Shown piece by piece: positions 1-12,579 of a stretch of 64,000 bases of DNA; the first letter of the stretch is position 1, and each line of letters begins with the position of its first letter. The translations under genes and the position numbers were made by a program. Source of the DNA: Pestalotiopsis fici W106-1 (taxonomy: Eukaryota > Ascomycota > Sordariomycetes > Amphisphaeriales > Sporocadaceae). The notes under the pieces were generated by a model. It worked only from the letters and a program-made list of their open reading frames with translations, was not told the origin of the DNA and searched no databases. The DNA is taken from the NCBI RefSeq assembly GCF_000516985.1, contig NW_006917100.1, positions 1,229,490 to 1,293,489 on the forward strand, given 5' to 3'.

Positions 1-265
1 TGGGCATCCGCAATCACCATCCCATCACGTTGCGCCGCCTGCCTTCCAGCCTGGCATGTCTCCTGCCTCTGGGCCAAACAGACACTACTCGAATGCATAC
101 AGTAGTGGTCCGCATCCCTCTGCTCTTGGGCCCATTGATTTCAGTGCCAATCATGTTCGCGGCGGCCAGCCGAACCAAGAAACTCTCCCAACGGATAATT
201 ATGCGGACCAAGCTCTCAAGCTGGACGACCATCTGCGACGAGTCTTGAAACTTGGTCCAAACTGA
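1..265 (+). CDS. C-terminal end of an unidentified protein (5' truncated by window edge)
   Basis: An open frame runs from base 2 to a TGA at 263-265, giving about 87 residues of a larger protein that starts left of the window. The fragment is rich in Pro, Ser, His, Gly and Asn and looks disordered. It ends in a more ordered, charged, amphipathic tail (ALKLDDHLRRVLKLGPN). The composition and the absence of in-frame stops support coding. I do not recognise the family; low-complexity stretches with a short conserved-looking tail are common in fungal regulators and RNA-binding proteins. An exon boundary inside the fragment cannot be excluded. Confidence 0.55.
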   Translation, partial: GHPQSPSHHVAPPAFQPGMSPASGPNRHYSNAYSSGPHPSALGPIDFSANHVRGGQPNQETLPTDNYADQALKLDDHLRRVLKLGPN

Positions 266-2098
266 TTGTCATGGCTCTATCCAATACAGCGACCAAACTT
301 CCTGATGGCAGTTTGGGTACGGGCTGTATCTGCGTGGAATCCCGACTTGGGCAAAGTCAACTTTTTGCAGGCTTGAACATCATTCGGAAATCTATCCATT
401 TTCATTTGTAAATTGCGACTCACATGGAGTTGAGGCGTTTGGTTTCACCACTTCCGGCCATGGTTTGTTTCGATAATGGGCTGTCGTCATCAGAAGGCAA
501 ATTTTTGCCTGGGGCCAAACCCCTCCCATTTCCACTAACCAGCACTTTGGCCTTGCATTTCTTTTTTTAGAGGACGGAGTTAGTCGAGCTACGAATCGCA
601 TGACTGGTCATCGGTTGTTATTTCGGACATATATGCTCGCTTCTCTATGAGATATTTCGGAAACATTACTTTCGTGTTGACACGACTGCTCGATAATGTA
701 TAACAGCATGCATACGACTTTTTTGGCGTCACGTTGGCGGTGTTGTTCCATATGGATATCACCTAGGTTGCGGCGTTGCAAGCAGATACCCTATGTTGCG
801 GGCTTTCGGTCTGTCATACAGGTGCCTGGTTGGATTCAACCTAGACTCGGCATTTTCGGTCAGGATTTCAAAGCTACATGGATTGTAGCAGTGCATCAGT
901 GGTGTTTCGGCGATTTGAGGATGGCCTTTGAAGGATCGGACAGCAGGGTAGAGAAGTGCGCTTGGATTCTGGGTACCAGGCCTGAATCAAGTGATCACTG
1001 GGTTTTGTTTCTACAAGATATTGATTGAAGCGCAGCATGGCTGGAGTCAAATGAGCGATCGTCGATTCTAGGGAGATACTCAACAAAGTCCCTTACGAGG
1101 AGGACATCTTGAAGAGTTCAGGAGGAAAGAGGGAAAACAACAGAAAATGATACAAAAAACAAATGTTTGGTGGCGTATCCAAGCGACCAGGCCAGATTTC
1201 CGCTACATATATTTTAGGCCTTTAGCGATCAATAGAAGCGACTGAGCCTTTCAGGCTTGGTCTCATATGTCATCAAAAACACAATCCCTCGGGGTAGCAA
1301 CAACTATTCTGCAGTAGGTCAAATCTTGTCGTCGACTGGCTCGTGGCAACTAGGATACATTGTCCTCGTAACAAGCAACAAGCTAAAGTTCAAGATCCCA
1401 CACGAGCAAGCGCCATGAATGTGGTGTTTTCAATGACCTATGAAGTCACTCTGAGCTCATCCAGGTCCACAAACCCCGGTGAAATGTGCCACCAGGCGAG
1501 GTTGACACGTCTCTGTCAGACCTGTTCGGAAAGATACAGCGCGATTATACTCTAGGCGACACTGATAACAAGGAGTTTGAATGCTTGACATATCCATTAT
1601 AATGACTCCTAGAGCTTGTATATATATTTGTTGAATGAACTCTACTGACTAGTGATAGACCTTATTTTCAAGTATCTTTTTAACTTCCGACATGAAGCCA
1701 TGAAAATCAACCTAATCTATTATAGTAGCAAGACTTATCTACACAAGGAACTCTCTATCTCATCGCCTTATGTGAGAAATTCTGGAGCCCGTAATATTGT
1801 GGTCTCACAGGTCATAGAATTGCCGGCGAGTACGAGGCCGCCAATTTGTCACAACAGGAAATGCAATGGAGACGTGCTGACCACATATCACCTCTATAGG
1901 TTTAGTCTTCATGCAGGATGCAGGAAGACATGCAGGGCATACCTGTATTATGTATGTATTGTCACACTCTGACTTGACAAAGAAAGCATTTATCTAGCCT
2001 TACTCTATGCATTCGTGTATTTTCCAGGTCGCATTGACATTTCTCCAACTGCATAGTCTGTCTTGCCTTTATTCACTTCCCATTGCGAACTTGTCAAG
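266..2098. other. intergenic region upstream of the P450
   Basis: No convincing gene. All open frames are short (at most about 110 codons) and show no recognisable motif. A TATA-like run lies at 1618-1628, about 470 bases before the P450 start. The stretch directly before the start codon is pyrimidine-rich, as expected for a fungal leader. Dinucleotides look normal, with CA and TG common, so RIP has not touched this side. Confidence 0.5.
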
Positions 2099-3749
2099 AT
2101 GGCTCTGTGGGACATTGTGGTACTAAGCGCCGTGCTTGGAGTTGTATATCGAATCATTGTCACTTACAATGAATGGCAACAGCTTCGCCACATTCCAGGT
2201 CCATTTCTTGCCCGCTTCACCCGTTTTTGGCTGGTCAGACACATTCTAGGAGGCGTCTACGTTGAAAAGTTGTCCCAACTTCACGAGAGATACGGCCCCG
2301 TCGTGGTGTTGGCTCCCGACTTGGTCTCGCTTAGCGACCCGGCCGAGATCAAGTCGATTGGCGGGGTTAGGTCTCCATGGGGGCGGTCCGTGATCTATCA
2401 GGCCTTCCGCTTCGCTCCCGGTCCGGACGGCGACTCGGTTCTGAGCATGCGCGACGATCGTGCTCATGCGCGGATGCGAGCCAAGCTCATGCCGGGCTAC
2501 GCCGGCAAGACGGTCGAAGGCGTGGAGCAAATGGTGGACAAGCACGTCACGCAGCTCGTCGACATTATCGAGGCTCGCTACGTCACGATTCCGGGGGCAG
2601 ACTACCGGCCCGTCGATCTGTCTCTGCTGGCGCAGTATCTGACCATTGATGTCATCACGTCATTTGCTTTCCAAGAGTCTTTTGCCTGTCTGGAGCGTGA
2701 TGCTGATTTTCACGGCTACCTCGAGTCGGTCGGCAGGTCGGTGCCGTATCTCTTGTCCTTTAGCTGTTTCCCCGTGGCCGCGTATCTCATGGACTTCTCG
2801 GCGCTGGGCAAGATCTTTCCCGAGGGCGGCTTCTTCCCCAAGGTATTTGAAATGGCCCATCGGCAGGTCGGCAAGCGGTACGGCCAGCAGGAGCACGAGC
2901 TGCGGGAGCGCAACGACGTGCTGGGCACCTGGGTGGCCGCGGGGCTCAGCGCGCGCGAGCTCGAGAACGAGGTCGTGGGCCAGCTGGTCGCGGGCGGCGA
3001 GACGACGAGCACGGGCGTCCGCGCCGCCCTGCTCTACCTCATGACGTCGCCGGGCAGCTACCTGGCGCTGCAGCGCGAGATCGACGAGGCGCTGCGCGAA
3101 GGACGCGTCACCACGTGCCCCTTAGCTGATGCCGAGGTGGGCAAACTGCCGTATCTGCAGGCCGTGGTCAAGGAGACCCTCCGCATCTTTGCGCCGGGGG
3201 CGTTTTTCCCGAAGAGTAGTCCCAATGATCAGACGCTGTGTGGGTTCAAGATCCCGGCTGGCATCAGCGTGGAGCTGGCTTACAAACCTGCTTTGCAAAA
3301 CAAGGTTGGTGATACTCGGTTTGAAATTTTCCATCGTTCTCCTTTGACTGCCAGTTTGCGAAAGAAGGTAAGCTGACCTGGTAACCATCTTAGGAAATCT
3401 TTGGTGAAGACGCCGCTTTCTTTAGACCTGAGCGTTGGATCGAGGCTGAAGGAAGCCAGTTGACGCTCATGGAGGAAACTTCCCGATTCGTGTAAGTCCC
3501 CAGGCTCATTTCGTCCCTTGACCACAAATCTCTAACGTTATTTTCAGATTCGGTGGTCCCAGCCGGTGGGAATGTCTAGGCAAAGGCCTGGCCTTGATGC
3601 AAATGCACAAGGTTATTTTTGAAATATTTCGCCATTTTGACTTGAGACTGGTAGACCCGGCGAATCCTTGGAAGGCGTCTGGCACTCGTATTTGGGTTAT
3701 TGAGAACTTCTTTGCACAGGTCACCAAGAGATCTCCGGTCAGGGATTAA
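2099..3749 (+). CDS. cytochrome P450 monooxygenase, pisatin-demethylase-like type
   Basis: Heme-thiolate monooxygenase, predicted ER-anchored and dependent on an NADPH-P450 reductase. Exons are 2099-3304, 3394-3491 and 3548-3749, giving 501 aa, a normal P450 length. Introns are 3305-3393 (donor GTTGGT, branch GCTGAC) and 3492-3547 (donor GTAAGT, branch CTAAC). The start is the first ATG; it is followed by a membrane anchor (about residues 5-22) and the proline hinge IPGPF. Visible motifs are the I-helix A298-G-G-E-T-T303, helix K E359-T-L-R362, P414-E-R-W417, and the heme loop FGGPSRWECLG with C444 as the likely thiolate ligand. The loop departs from the textbook FxxGxRxCxG. The next tail (alternating hydrophobics, then DP..PW) recalls pisatin demethylase/benzoate hydroxylase-like fungal P450s. 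The substrate cannot be told. The middle of exon 1 (about 2880-3130) is far more GC-rich than its edges. No biosynthetic partner gene is visible in the window. Confidence 0.9.
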
Positions 3750-6616
3750 AATGAAATCCGCATTATCGGATGTGTTTCCGGCCATTCTCGTCGTTTGTCG
3801 GAACCGTACTTGGTTGTTGTACATCGAGGGCACATGACTTTGTGGAAGATAGAGACGTATCAGTCCAGTTTTGATATATTGTGGCGCGTTTCTTGAGGAG
3901 GGTCACGCAGTGTACACCGTCATGGGGATCATACAGCTTGGTTTGTCGAAGGTCTAGGGTTCCACACTTTCATTATATCGAATTCACAAATCCCGACTGA
4001 GTTCTGTTTTGGTCGACTTGGACATGCATGCTAAACCGTGCCTTCACTTCTGGCATGGAATTCTTCTCCACAGCCAACGATGCTACGTGGGTTTTAGTAA
4101 GTATATATCCAATTCGTAGCCATTGCTATTGAAATTGATCCTACTCTCCCCCCGCTAGGAAATATATCATGGTTAGTCAGTGGTTTGAAAATTCTTGTAA
4201 CTCTGGTCAATCGCAAAGATAAAGAGCCAGGGGCCTTGATCAATGTCCTCGGATAATGTGTGATATATTCCAGTCGCTCGTCGGTACAGTAGATTCAGTG
4301 TCGTGATTGATGTGTTTGCAACACGACATCTACTTGAATGTGAAATAATACATGACATTGGCACCGATGCCAGGCTCTACGCCAAGAATGAAAAGCTTTC
4401 GAAATGAAATTGTGTACCAAGTCTAAAAACACCCTGTGTTTGAGGGAATATCTCGAGTGAAAGAGGAAAAAAAAAAAGAAATCAAGATGTTACGAGTTTT
4501 TCTCCGTATAAACATAATCGGAGCCGGTCCATCGTGACCATGATTATGTATTCAGCTAAACTAAGAGCAGTGTACACCAGTTCTACTGATTCGGCGAAGT
4601 CCAGTAGTCAAGAAGTCTATCAAATCCGTCTAATTGCTCATTGAGACACTCCATTGTATCATATCCGAAATATCAACAGATCCTTTTCGCTATGCTTGGA
4701 ACCAAATACACGGTTCTCCTAAAATTCCTGTTAGGTTAGGACCAATCGAACCAAAGTCTGGTGGTTCGATTTCTATCTATTCCTCTCGAGGGACAAACTT
4801 TAGACCTTTCAATGATTCGCCGGATCGAGACGGCCACCACGAATCACTACCAAAGGGCTAAAATTGCCACCCGTTGCATTAAAGTGTCCTATGTGCGAAA
4901 CCCGTGGACAAGGTTATCCCATTCATGGCCATGCGTGACGCGGCCAGGTTCACCTTTCGTGATCTTTGAGCGGCATGATGCTGAGGTTGTCGGTGATGAA
5001 GTAACATCCACAAGTCACCACTCCTTGATAGATGTGAGTCGCATCTACAGGCAGTAGCTGTACTTGATTGAGATTAGTCACGGTATCCTCGAGAGATCAT
5101 CTCCCACAACTCACGAACCAAAGGAGAAAGTACTTAACAGAAATGTTGATAGAATTATGCCGGGTACTCATTGAACCTCCTTCGCATCATCATATTTCAA
5201 GGTCCCGTCCTAATGCACATCTCAGTTTGTTAGATACTCTGGAGAAGAGGTTTAGGTATTTTATTATCAATTCCCATTATTCCGTTCCACGATTATACAG
5301 AGTTTTGCTGTGGGACTACAAGTACTCAACAGATATCAAAATCATTTTCAGCTGTGTCAGACTGTACTCGAAGGTCCTTCCCATCGCAAAACTCTCCTGT
5401 ATACGGAACACCTTGGTGAGACCCCTGGACACGTTCAACGAACCGAGACCTATGTACTCTGTAGTCATGACCGAGTGTCGTAATTTGGGTGAATCTAAAT
5501 AGATATTGATACAAGCATTTGCATTACTTTACGATAGTTCCTATAAGTGATGAATGGTGGACAAAAAATATGGTTTCTGATTGGCTAGCTTATAGAATAA
5601 TAGCATGCTATTTCAAGTATGTTAAACGTTTGTGTGACCTGGTACTGGACTTCTGCTATAGGCCTATGGCCAATAAGACTTGTAAAGTTTGTCTCGAAAA
5701 GCATATGATTATTCCCTGGATTCACGCATCCCTTGAGATTTTATTAGAGATGTACCCGGGCATTGATTTTATGACATGACTTCAATTTCACCATGCTATA
5801 TTCATCTACTCATGATCGTACGTGTTTGCTTTAATGTGAAAGACCAGGAAAATGGTCCCGTCTCTATGTGTAGCTGATCATAATCCAAGCGAACCAGGTC
5901 TCTGCAAACAGTCTACTAAACCATTCTCAACGCGGAAGCAACTCAGCTTTGGATGCTCGATTCCATCGAACGCTCGAACTGGCTTGATAGACCATCGGAC
6001 CGATGGAAAGGGAAGGAATGGGCAAGATCACCATCACACGCATAGTCCACAAGGATTGCCAATAACCTGCGATGCTGTCAGCAGCCTGACCGCTTCGTAG
6101 GGATTCCGTGTATCGTATGTTTGCAGAGAAAAGCATTCAGAGACTCCTGCACAACCAGTTCAGCTGAACCTCAAACAGCAGCGCTCGTGTGTGGCGTCTT
6201 CCTTCCTTACAACAAATATCACGTAGCATCGCTTCCACGTATCAGTACCAGAAGTGTTGAGGTTGATTTGTACCTGTACCTGGTGGTAATTGAGTCGAAA
6301 TTCTCACATATGCAAAAGCCGTTGATTACATGAAACGACGAGTCATAAGACGTTGTTGTTCATGCTTGACACCTGTTTTCCAAGACCATGTGAAAGACTC
6401 GTCACATTTTTCTTTCCGGCGTGCCGTTGTCGTGATTATCAGCCACCACGAGTGAGAAAGTGGCCCTAGGCAGGCTCCAATTGGAGGAACGATAGATGGC
6501 GGCTGGCCATCAACATCCACCACTCTGGGCAAGACATGTTTGATCTACATGGGCGGTGCAACGCGAACATGTCAAGCCGAAGCAAGGAAGCTGATGCAGC
6601 CGCTGCAGCTCAACTA
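3750..6616. other. gene-poor flank between the P450 and the RIP block
   Basis: No gene recognised. Open frames reach at most about 144 codons, overlap on opposite strands and carry no motif. Base composition is moderate and CA/TG dinucleotides are plentiful, so this is ordinary unique DNA right up to the edge of the AT-rich block at about 6617. The P450 3' UTR and terminator presumably lie in the first few hundred bases. Confidence 0.5.
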
Positions 6617-6631
6617 TCAGTGAGGGCAAAT

Positions 6632-6646
6632 TGCCATTTTTGGTAA
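6632..6646 (+). repeat. left terminal inverted repeat candidate
   Basis: TGCCATTTTTGGTAA. It matches the reverse complement of 43440-43454 (TGCCATTTTAGGTAA) at 14 of 15 positions. Weaker similarity continues inward for about 20 bases and outward to a CAG at 6618-6620, which has a mirrored CTG at 43470-43472. It sits exactly where normal sequence gives way to RIP sequence. Confidence 0.55.
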
Positions 6647-6649
6647 TTT

Positions 6650-6800
6650 TGGCCCCTAAAAGGGCTGTCTTAGGAGGGAAATCCTTTCCCGGAGGAGGGC
6701 CGATAAGGGCCGTAAAGGCATTCTGGAGGGCAATCTAAAGGGACCCCCTGATTTTGGAGGGTGTTTTAAGGGCGTCGAAAGGGACAGTCCCTTTAAGCGC
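6650..6800. repeat. cluster of short GC-rich hairpins at the left end of the block
   Basis: This 150-base patch is GC-rich and dense in AAGGG/CCCTT motifs, unlike the AT-rich DNA to its right. Perfect inverted repeats include GGGAAA-TCC-TTTCCC at 6676-6690 and AAAGGGAC-A-GTCCCTTT at 6778-6794. GCCC-CTAAAA-GGGC lies at about 6652-6665. Such subterminal hairpin arrays are typical of DNA-transposon ends, where transposase binds. That role is inference. Confidence 0.5.
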
Positions 6801-8009
6801 GATAAAGGCGGGTATCTATTGCTATTATATAGTATCAAAAAGGGTATCTAAAACTAATACGAATAAATTCAGTTCTAAATGTATTTATCCGTGCAATTAT
6901 AATATTTATTAAGCGTAATAGATTAATAATTAAGCGTAATTATTTATTTAAGCGATCCATTTCTATTTTGCGGCGCTGCCCTTTCCTAACTATAGCGGGC
7001 TAGGGGCGCATTAACTAACTATAGCAATCGGTGCCTATCGTAAAATAGAATTAAGCGCATAAAATAGGATTTTTTAAATATAGCGTAATCGCATTTTATA
7101 AATCGCATTTTAAAATCTAATAAAATGCGAAAACAGCTATAAAAAAATAATAAATAAGCAATACTATTTATTAAATAAATAGCTTAATACTTAACTATTA
7201 TTATCGTTATTATAACGTTAGCGGGCTAAATTAGCGCTCGCCGCGATTATTACCTAAATATTAATTAAAATAAACCTTTCTTTTAACGTATAATTAGGCC
7301 TAGCTAGCTAAATCGCGCATTTAAAAAAGCTTTTTTTATTTAATTAATATTATATTTAAAGTATATTATTATATATTTAGGTATATTTTTATTTATTGCT
7401 ATTAAAAAGCCTAGCTAATTTGCTAATATATAAAATAAAATATAAAATTAAATTAATATAAATTAATTATTACTAATAATTATTTAAGCCGCGAATTAGG
7501 CCCAGGAAATAAACTAAGGTTAATTTTATAATATTATAATTATAAACCTATATAAAAAGCCAATATAAATAGGCTATTATATATAAAATATATAATTATA
7601 AACCCCGTTTATATTAATATACTTTCGAATACTAAAAGCATATAATTAAACGCTTTTATTCGACGTTTAAAAATTAAATATTAAGCATTTAATTAACGTC
7701 GCCTAGGGAATAAAATAACGATACCGACCTTTAGGCAAAAAAGGTTAAAAACTATTATAAAAAAACCCGCGATATTTATTTATAATAAAATAATTTAAAC
7801 TTTTTGCTAATTTTTTATTATAGTTTTTTTTAATTTTAGCGATATTAATACCTAATATTTAAATTAAAGCAGCTAATTATAGCCCTTTTTAATATAGCAC
7901 AGGGATTAAATCTAAATAACTTCCTAATAAGTTATAACCCACTATTTATCCCTTTTAGTTAACCTTTTTTTAAAGATACCGCAAAGGCTTTAAATTCGTG
8001 GCGGAATTA
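6801..8009. other. AT-rich RIP sequence without a recognisable frame
   Basis: Heavily RIP-mutated DNA in which I could not follow a long frame on either strand. It may be the non-coding end of the element or a more decayed gene. Confidence 0.35.
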
Positions 8010-8660
8010 AAAAAAAAAGGCAGGAAAATAAGGCTGCCGCCGCTTAATAGGTAAGTAAACTATGCCGTTTAAAACCTAAAAGGAGAACCGCTAAAACTAT
8101 AAAAGGCGGAAGAAAAGAAATTAAAAAAGGAACGCGCCGCCGTTACGGCTATTAATAAGGGCAAACTAAAAAGTAAATCGGCGATTTACGAATAAAGACG
8201 ACTTTTAACTAAAACCCGTAAAAAAAAAGGCTAGGAAGGGTAAAACTGCTACCGGATTTAAAGACTCCGAGGACGCCGCTAATTTTTCGTTTATAATTAA
8301 ACCTTAAAATAAACTATATACGCTTTTTTATTAGGCTAAAAAATAGCTGTAAAATCCGGATATACCGCTATATTAAAAGGATATTATCGAATTTAAGGAG
8401 CTTTTTAAAAAAACTAAATAAAGGATATATATTATTTATAAAAAGGTCGCGTCCGCGGCTAAAAAACTGCGGCGAATTAAGGCTAACGTTACGGAAATCG
8501 AAAAAATATTAATGATTTATTAAAACCTTTGCGAATAATAATACGTAAACTTATTTTATTATTTTCCCGCTAAGCTATTATATAAAAAGCTAGAAAAATA
8601 AATATTAGCCGCCGCGCGGTATATATTATATTATATATAAAAAATAGGAACAAGCTTAAT
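8010..8660 (+). pseudogene. degenerate frame A, basic protein fragment
   Basis: Two adjoining plus-strand frames, separated by a shift at a poly-A run near 8220, read as a Lys/Arg/Glu-rich coiled-coil-like segment (KAEEKKLKKERAAVTAINKG), then a more hydrophobic one. Stops within the frames are TAA or TAG, as RIP of CAA, CAG and TGG would give. The Lys-rich C-terminal look recalls the tails of pogo/Fot1-type transposases, but no DDE residues could be placed, so I do not assign it. Confidence 0.35.
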
Positions 8661-8689
8661 TATTACGTAATTGGTTTTTTATTAAAAGT

Positions 8690-9560
8690 TAATTTAAATG
8701 GCTAGGATGGATTAATTTGGATTAATTTGGCTAGCCGCTAATCCAAGCTTAATAAAGGACGGAAGCGGTAATATTAATAGGGATTTATAAATAACCCTCT
8801 AAATCGACCTACGACTTATATATTATTTAAGGCAGATTATATTTTTATACGGATTTTGGGTTTATTATTTTTTTTTTATTATATATATAAATATATATTT
8901 TTTTAATATAAGTTATTATTTAGCTATTTTTAAGGCCTTAAAATCCGGCTTAAAAAATCCGATTGCTCCGTTTTCGCTTTACCTAATAAGTTTTAACGCT
9001 AATTTTAATATTTTTTGTTATATTTATTTTAATAATTGCCTATAGTTTTTTATTAAAAGAAAATAAGGGAAGTTTTGCGCTTTAAGTAGCAGATATGGTT
9101 TAATATTACCTGGGTATTATATAAACCAAAATTTATTTCCTGTTTATATATATAGCTTAATTAAATTGAAATTTTCTTTTTATTATCGCTATAATTTAAA
9201 AAAATCTCGCTTTCTATTTTAAATTCCGCTTTAAAACTATATACCGATCGGATAATCTCTAATTATACGTCTCCGGACCTTAGTAGCAATATATTCCGGT
9301 CCGCCTTGGTTTGTGGTTTTTTTATATATTTGTCCCTTTATTATAATATATTATAAACTATATTTTTGTCCTGCACCTTTTTTAATTATAACTAGGAAGG
9401 TCTTTGAACGTTAATTATTATATATCCCTTTCCGTCCTACCTTAAGCGAGGCTTTTAGGATTGCGTTATATTTTATGGCCGCTTTTTGTTTAAAATATCT
9501 TTCGGTTCTATTCGTTACCGCTTTTTGTTTAAAATATCTCTCGGTTTTATTCGTTATTAG
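8690..9560 (-). pseudogene. degenerate frame B, unidentified, with an internal 13-codon duplication
   Basis: A minus-strand frame can be followed through RIP stops for about 280 codons. It contains a perfectly in-phase duplication of 39 bases (9479-9556) that would encode two copies of a TER(Y/H)FKQKA-type segment, followed by a basic stretch (LKASLKVGRKGI). Preservation of frame in the duplication supports past coding. The family is not recognised. Confidence 0.35.
9479..9556. repeat. 39-bp tandem duplication (2 copies)
   Basis: Units 9479-9517 and 9518-9556 differ at only two positions, both T/C. 39 is a multiple of three, so the duplication kept the reading frame of the surrounding minus-strand fossil. 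Confidence 0.8.
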
Positions 9561-9579
9561 CTAATCGCTCCTAGATAGT

Positions 9580-10680
9580 GTTTTTTAGCGTTTTTAACCT
9601 AAATAATTTACCGTTTATTCGTCGTTTTTCGAAATAGCCTATTCCGGCGGGCCTAATTTAGCAGAAATTCCCGATAAGGCTAAGGTCGGCTATTTTATGG
9701 TTATTGCTAATATTATTATATTAGCTAGCTAGGACGGGATTTTAGAAATATATATATTAGTCGATTTAATATTAGTTAGAAAGCATTTTTATACCGAGCT
9801 AAAGTTATCCCGGCTATATATTATTTATAATCCGGCTAATATTATAGCATTAAACCTTATAATTCGCCGATTTTAATTTTATTAATAAATGCCCGAGGTT
9901 AAAGCGTTACGGTTTTACGTTTAAAATTGCTATAAAGGGTTTTATAATTACCGTTTTAACGAGTTTTGGCTTATTAAAAAAGACGATATTATATTTCGCT
10001 TTATTTTATTATTTTTATTAAATACGGAAAAATAATATTTTATATATTTAAAGGATAATCCCGTTAAAAGCAAAATTTTTATGCTTTTTTATTAATATAA
10101 ATTTCCAAAATATTATATTTGGAAATAGCTTCGGGATTTTGGAAATTACCCGTTATATCGGTATAATATTTTATTGCCTTATTACGGATTTAATATTCCG
10201 TTTACGTATTGCACGGTTAATAATATAATATATATTAGCGATACCGTAAAGCACGCGGCGAAAAAACAGCTGCTTTTAACGGCGGCATAGCGCATTATAC
10301 GCGAGATTTGCTTTATATATAGCAAATTCCGTAAAATAAAAAATATTTATAATAAATATAAAAAACGAGTAAATATATTAAAACGAGGTTTTATACCGTT
10401 ATAGCTATTAGCCGATTTATTAGTCTTTTTTAAAAAAGCTAAAAAGCGATTAAAATTAGTTACCGTAAAGCTAATAAGCGCGGTAAAAATTATATAAAAA
10501 GCAAAAGCGGACGTAAAGCGATTTGCTAAATTTTACGAATTATATTAATAGCAGGATTAATTAGCTTGCGATAAGCTCGCTAAATATTACGGATATAAAT
10601 AGCGTTTATACGAAAAATAATTAATATAACGTAATTTATTAAATATTTATAATATTTTAGCTTAATATATTTTAAAAATT
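9580..10680 (+). pseudogene. degenerate frame C, unidentified protein of about 360 codons
   Basis: One plus-strand frame (codons starting at positions such as 9601 and 9661) stays in register from about 9600 to 10680. Interruptions are TAA or TAG only, fitting RIP of Gln and Trp codons. The readable sequence has a hydrophobic, Tyr/Phe-rich first half and a Lys/Ala-rich helical second half (DTVKHAAKKQLLLTAA), and ends in a Gln/Tyr-rich tail. I find no known catalytic motif. Absence of frameshifts over more than 1 kb shows that point mutation, not indels, disabled it. Confidence 0.45.
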
Positions 10681-11413
10681 TAAATTATCGTTATTATTAT
10701 CGTTATCGTTATCGCCGGCCTTTATTATATTAAAAAATAGCACCGGGATATTATTATTATAATTATTGCCGTTATAGTCCTTTTCCTCCCTTTTTCCTTA
10801 TTTTTTATTATTTACGATTATTATTTTTCGGTCGTCCTCCACCTCCTTTATTATAATTAATAGCCGCAGATTTTATTACGCTTTTTATAAAAAGTCGTTC
10901 CGTTATATAGCCGTTATAGCACGTAATTATTTTAGCCGCTTTATATTTATTAGACGGATAAATACAGAGGCCCCTTAACCTAAAAGGGATTTCGCTTTAT
11001 AAACCTATGGCTTTAAATTTTTATCGCTATCGTTTTTAGGTATTATTTTTTTTTATTAGCTAAATCGCCCGGTTTATTTTTATTTATAATATATATTATT
11101 AGAAAATTTTGCCTAATTGCCGTTATAAATATAACCGGCGTATTCTTTTTTATTTACGTAAACGTTTTATAGGTTCTTTTTTTCGGCGTAGCGAAAGCAC
11201 TCTTATTTTAAAAAAATAATAAAGATTTATAATAGCGTTATTTTTAGGTTTTTATTATTAAATAAGACCGAACGGGGGAAGTTAAAGTCTTTTTTGCAGC
11301 TAATACGGTTTTTTTTATATTTTAGCGGTTTTTAAACCGGCTTATTTAACAGCTAAATTAATGGTATCGCCGTCGGCAGCCTATTTAAAATAGGATATTT
11401 GTTTCGGATTATA

Positions 11414-11586
11414 GCGCTGCAAAAGCGGACCGCTNNNNNNNNNNNNNNNNNNNNNNNNNNNNNNNNNNNNNNNNNNNNNNNNNNNNNNNNNNNNNNNNNN
11501 NNNNNNNNNNNNNNNNNNNNNNNNNNNNNNNNNNCAGCGGATGCGCGAAAGGGCTCATAACTATGGCGCTGCAAAAGCGGACCGCT
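11414..11586. repeat. 21-bp direct repeat on both sides of a scaffold gap
   Basis: The same 21 bases (starting GCGCTGCAAAAGCGG) occur at 11414-11434, ending exactly at the gap, and again at 11566-11586 just past it. This could be a tandem repeat that broke assembly, or an unrecognised overlap of the two contig ends. Confidence 0.8.
11435..11534. other. assembly gap (100 N)
   Basis: Exactly 100 N, the conventional placeholder for a gap of unknown size. True distance and order are therefore unproven. Confidence 0.99.
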
Positions 11587-12579
11587 ATTGCCAGCGTGCA
11601 ATTGCGACTTATAACCCTTAAACTGCCACACGGATAGATTTATATTTATATTATACGGCTTTTTACGTAATGCGATATTTTATATATTATTAGTTATATA
11701 TTCTTTTATTTACCGTTATGTTTATTTTGTAATATATTTTAGGCAGGCTCGTCGTCTTTTTTGTTTTTTTTTTGCTTTTGCTTTTGCTTTTGCTTTTTTT
11801 CTTATTTTTTTTTTCCTTTTTTTTTAAGCTCGATACGGTATTTTTAGAGGGCGTCGGCTGTGTTGGTAAAAAAGGTACGTTATATAGGTCTTTACGACCC
11901 GTGTTGGCATTTATAATGGCTTTTTTTTTTTTCTTTTTTGCGCGACGAAATAATAAAGTGGTGGTCGGGCAATAATAGCGTTTTTTTATTATATACGCAC
12001 GTATACTAATTTGATTGTTTTATGGTTGCGCTAGCTGGATTGTTATTTATAATAGATTGTTATTAATAATTATTTTTGATTTTTAAATATAAAGCGTATA
12101 AAGGCACGATTCTAATAACCCGTTTTAGACTAAATATGATATTTGCAAAAATGGAAATATTATATTAAAAATTTATAATAATAGCCTTTTCCGTAATTGC
12201 CTTGTCGTAACTTAATAATTTCCGATAATAAATACTATAATACGATAATAAAAGTCTTTAATAGGATTTTATTTTAGTATTATTATAAAAATAAGGGCGG
12301 CCGTATTTAATATATATTAGCAGCTAAAAATATTATAGGAATTACGTTAGCTTTAAAGATAATAATATATAAAAGGCTATTTATATATTAGGTCCGAAAC
12401 CTATAATTTAAATATATTTTTTATAAATAAAAAAATAATAATAGGCTTATTTAAGTTTCTGCTATTTTGGATACGGGAGTTTCTGTCTTTTTTTATTTTT
12501 ATTTTTTTGCCGAAAATTACGCGTTATTTTATTGCTATTTTTATTTAATTTTAAATATTATTTTTACCTAAGATTTTAA

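Larger units (their letters stand above)
10681..12560. other. RIP-mutated segment with scaffold gap and poly-T tracts
   Basis: Contains the 100-N gap at 11435-11534. The poly-T-rich patch at 11757-11825 includes four TGCTTT-like units (TTTTGC repeats near 11770-11797). No long frame could be followed. Sequence near 11540-11640 is less mutated (several TG and CA kept). Confidence 0.35.
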
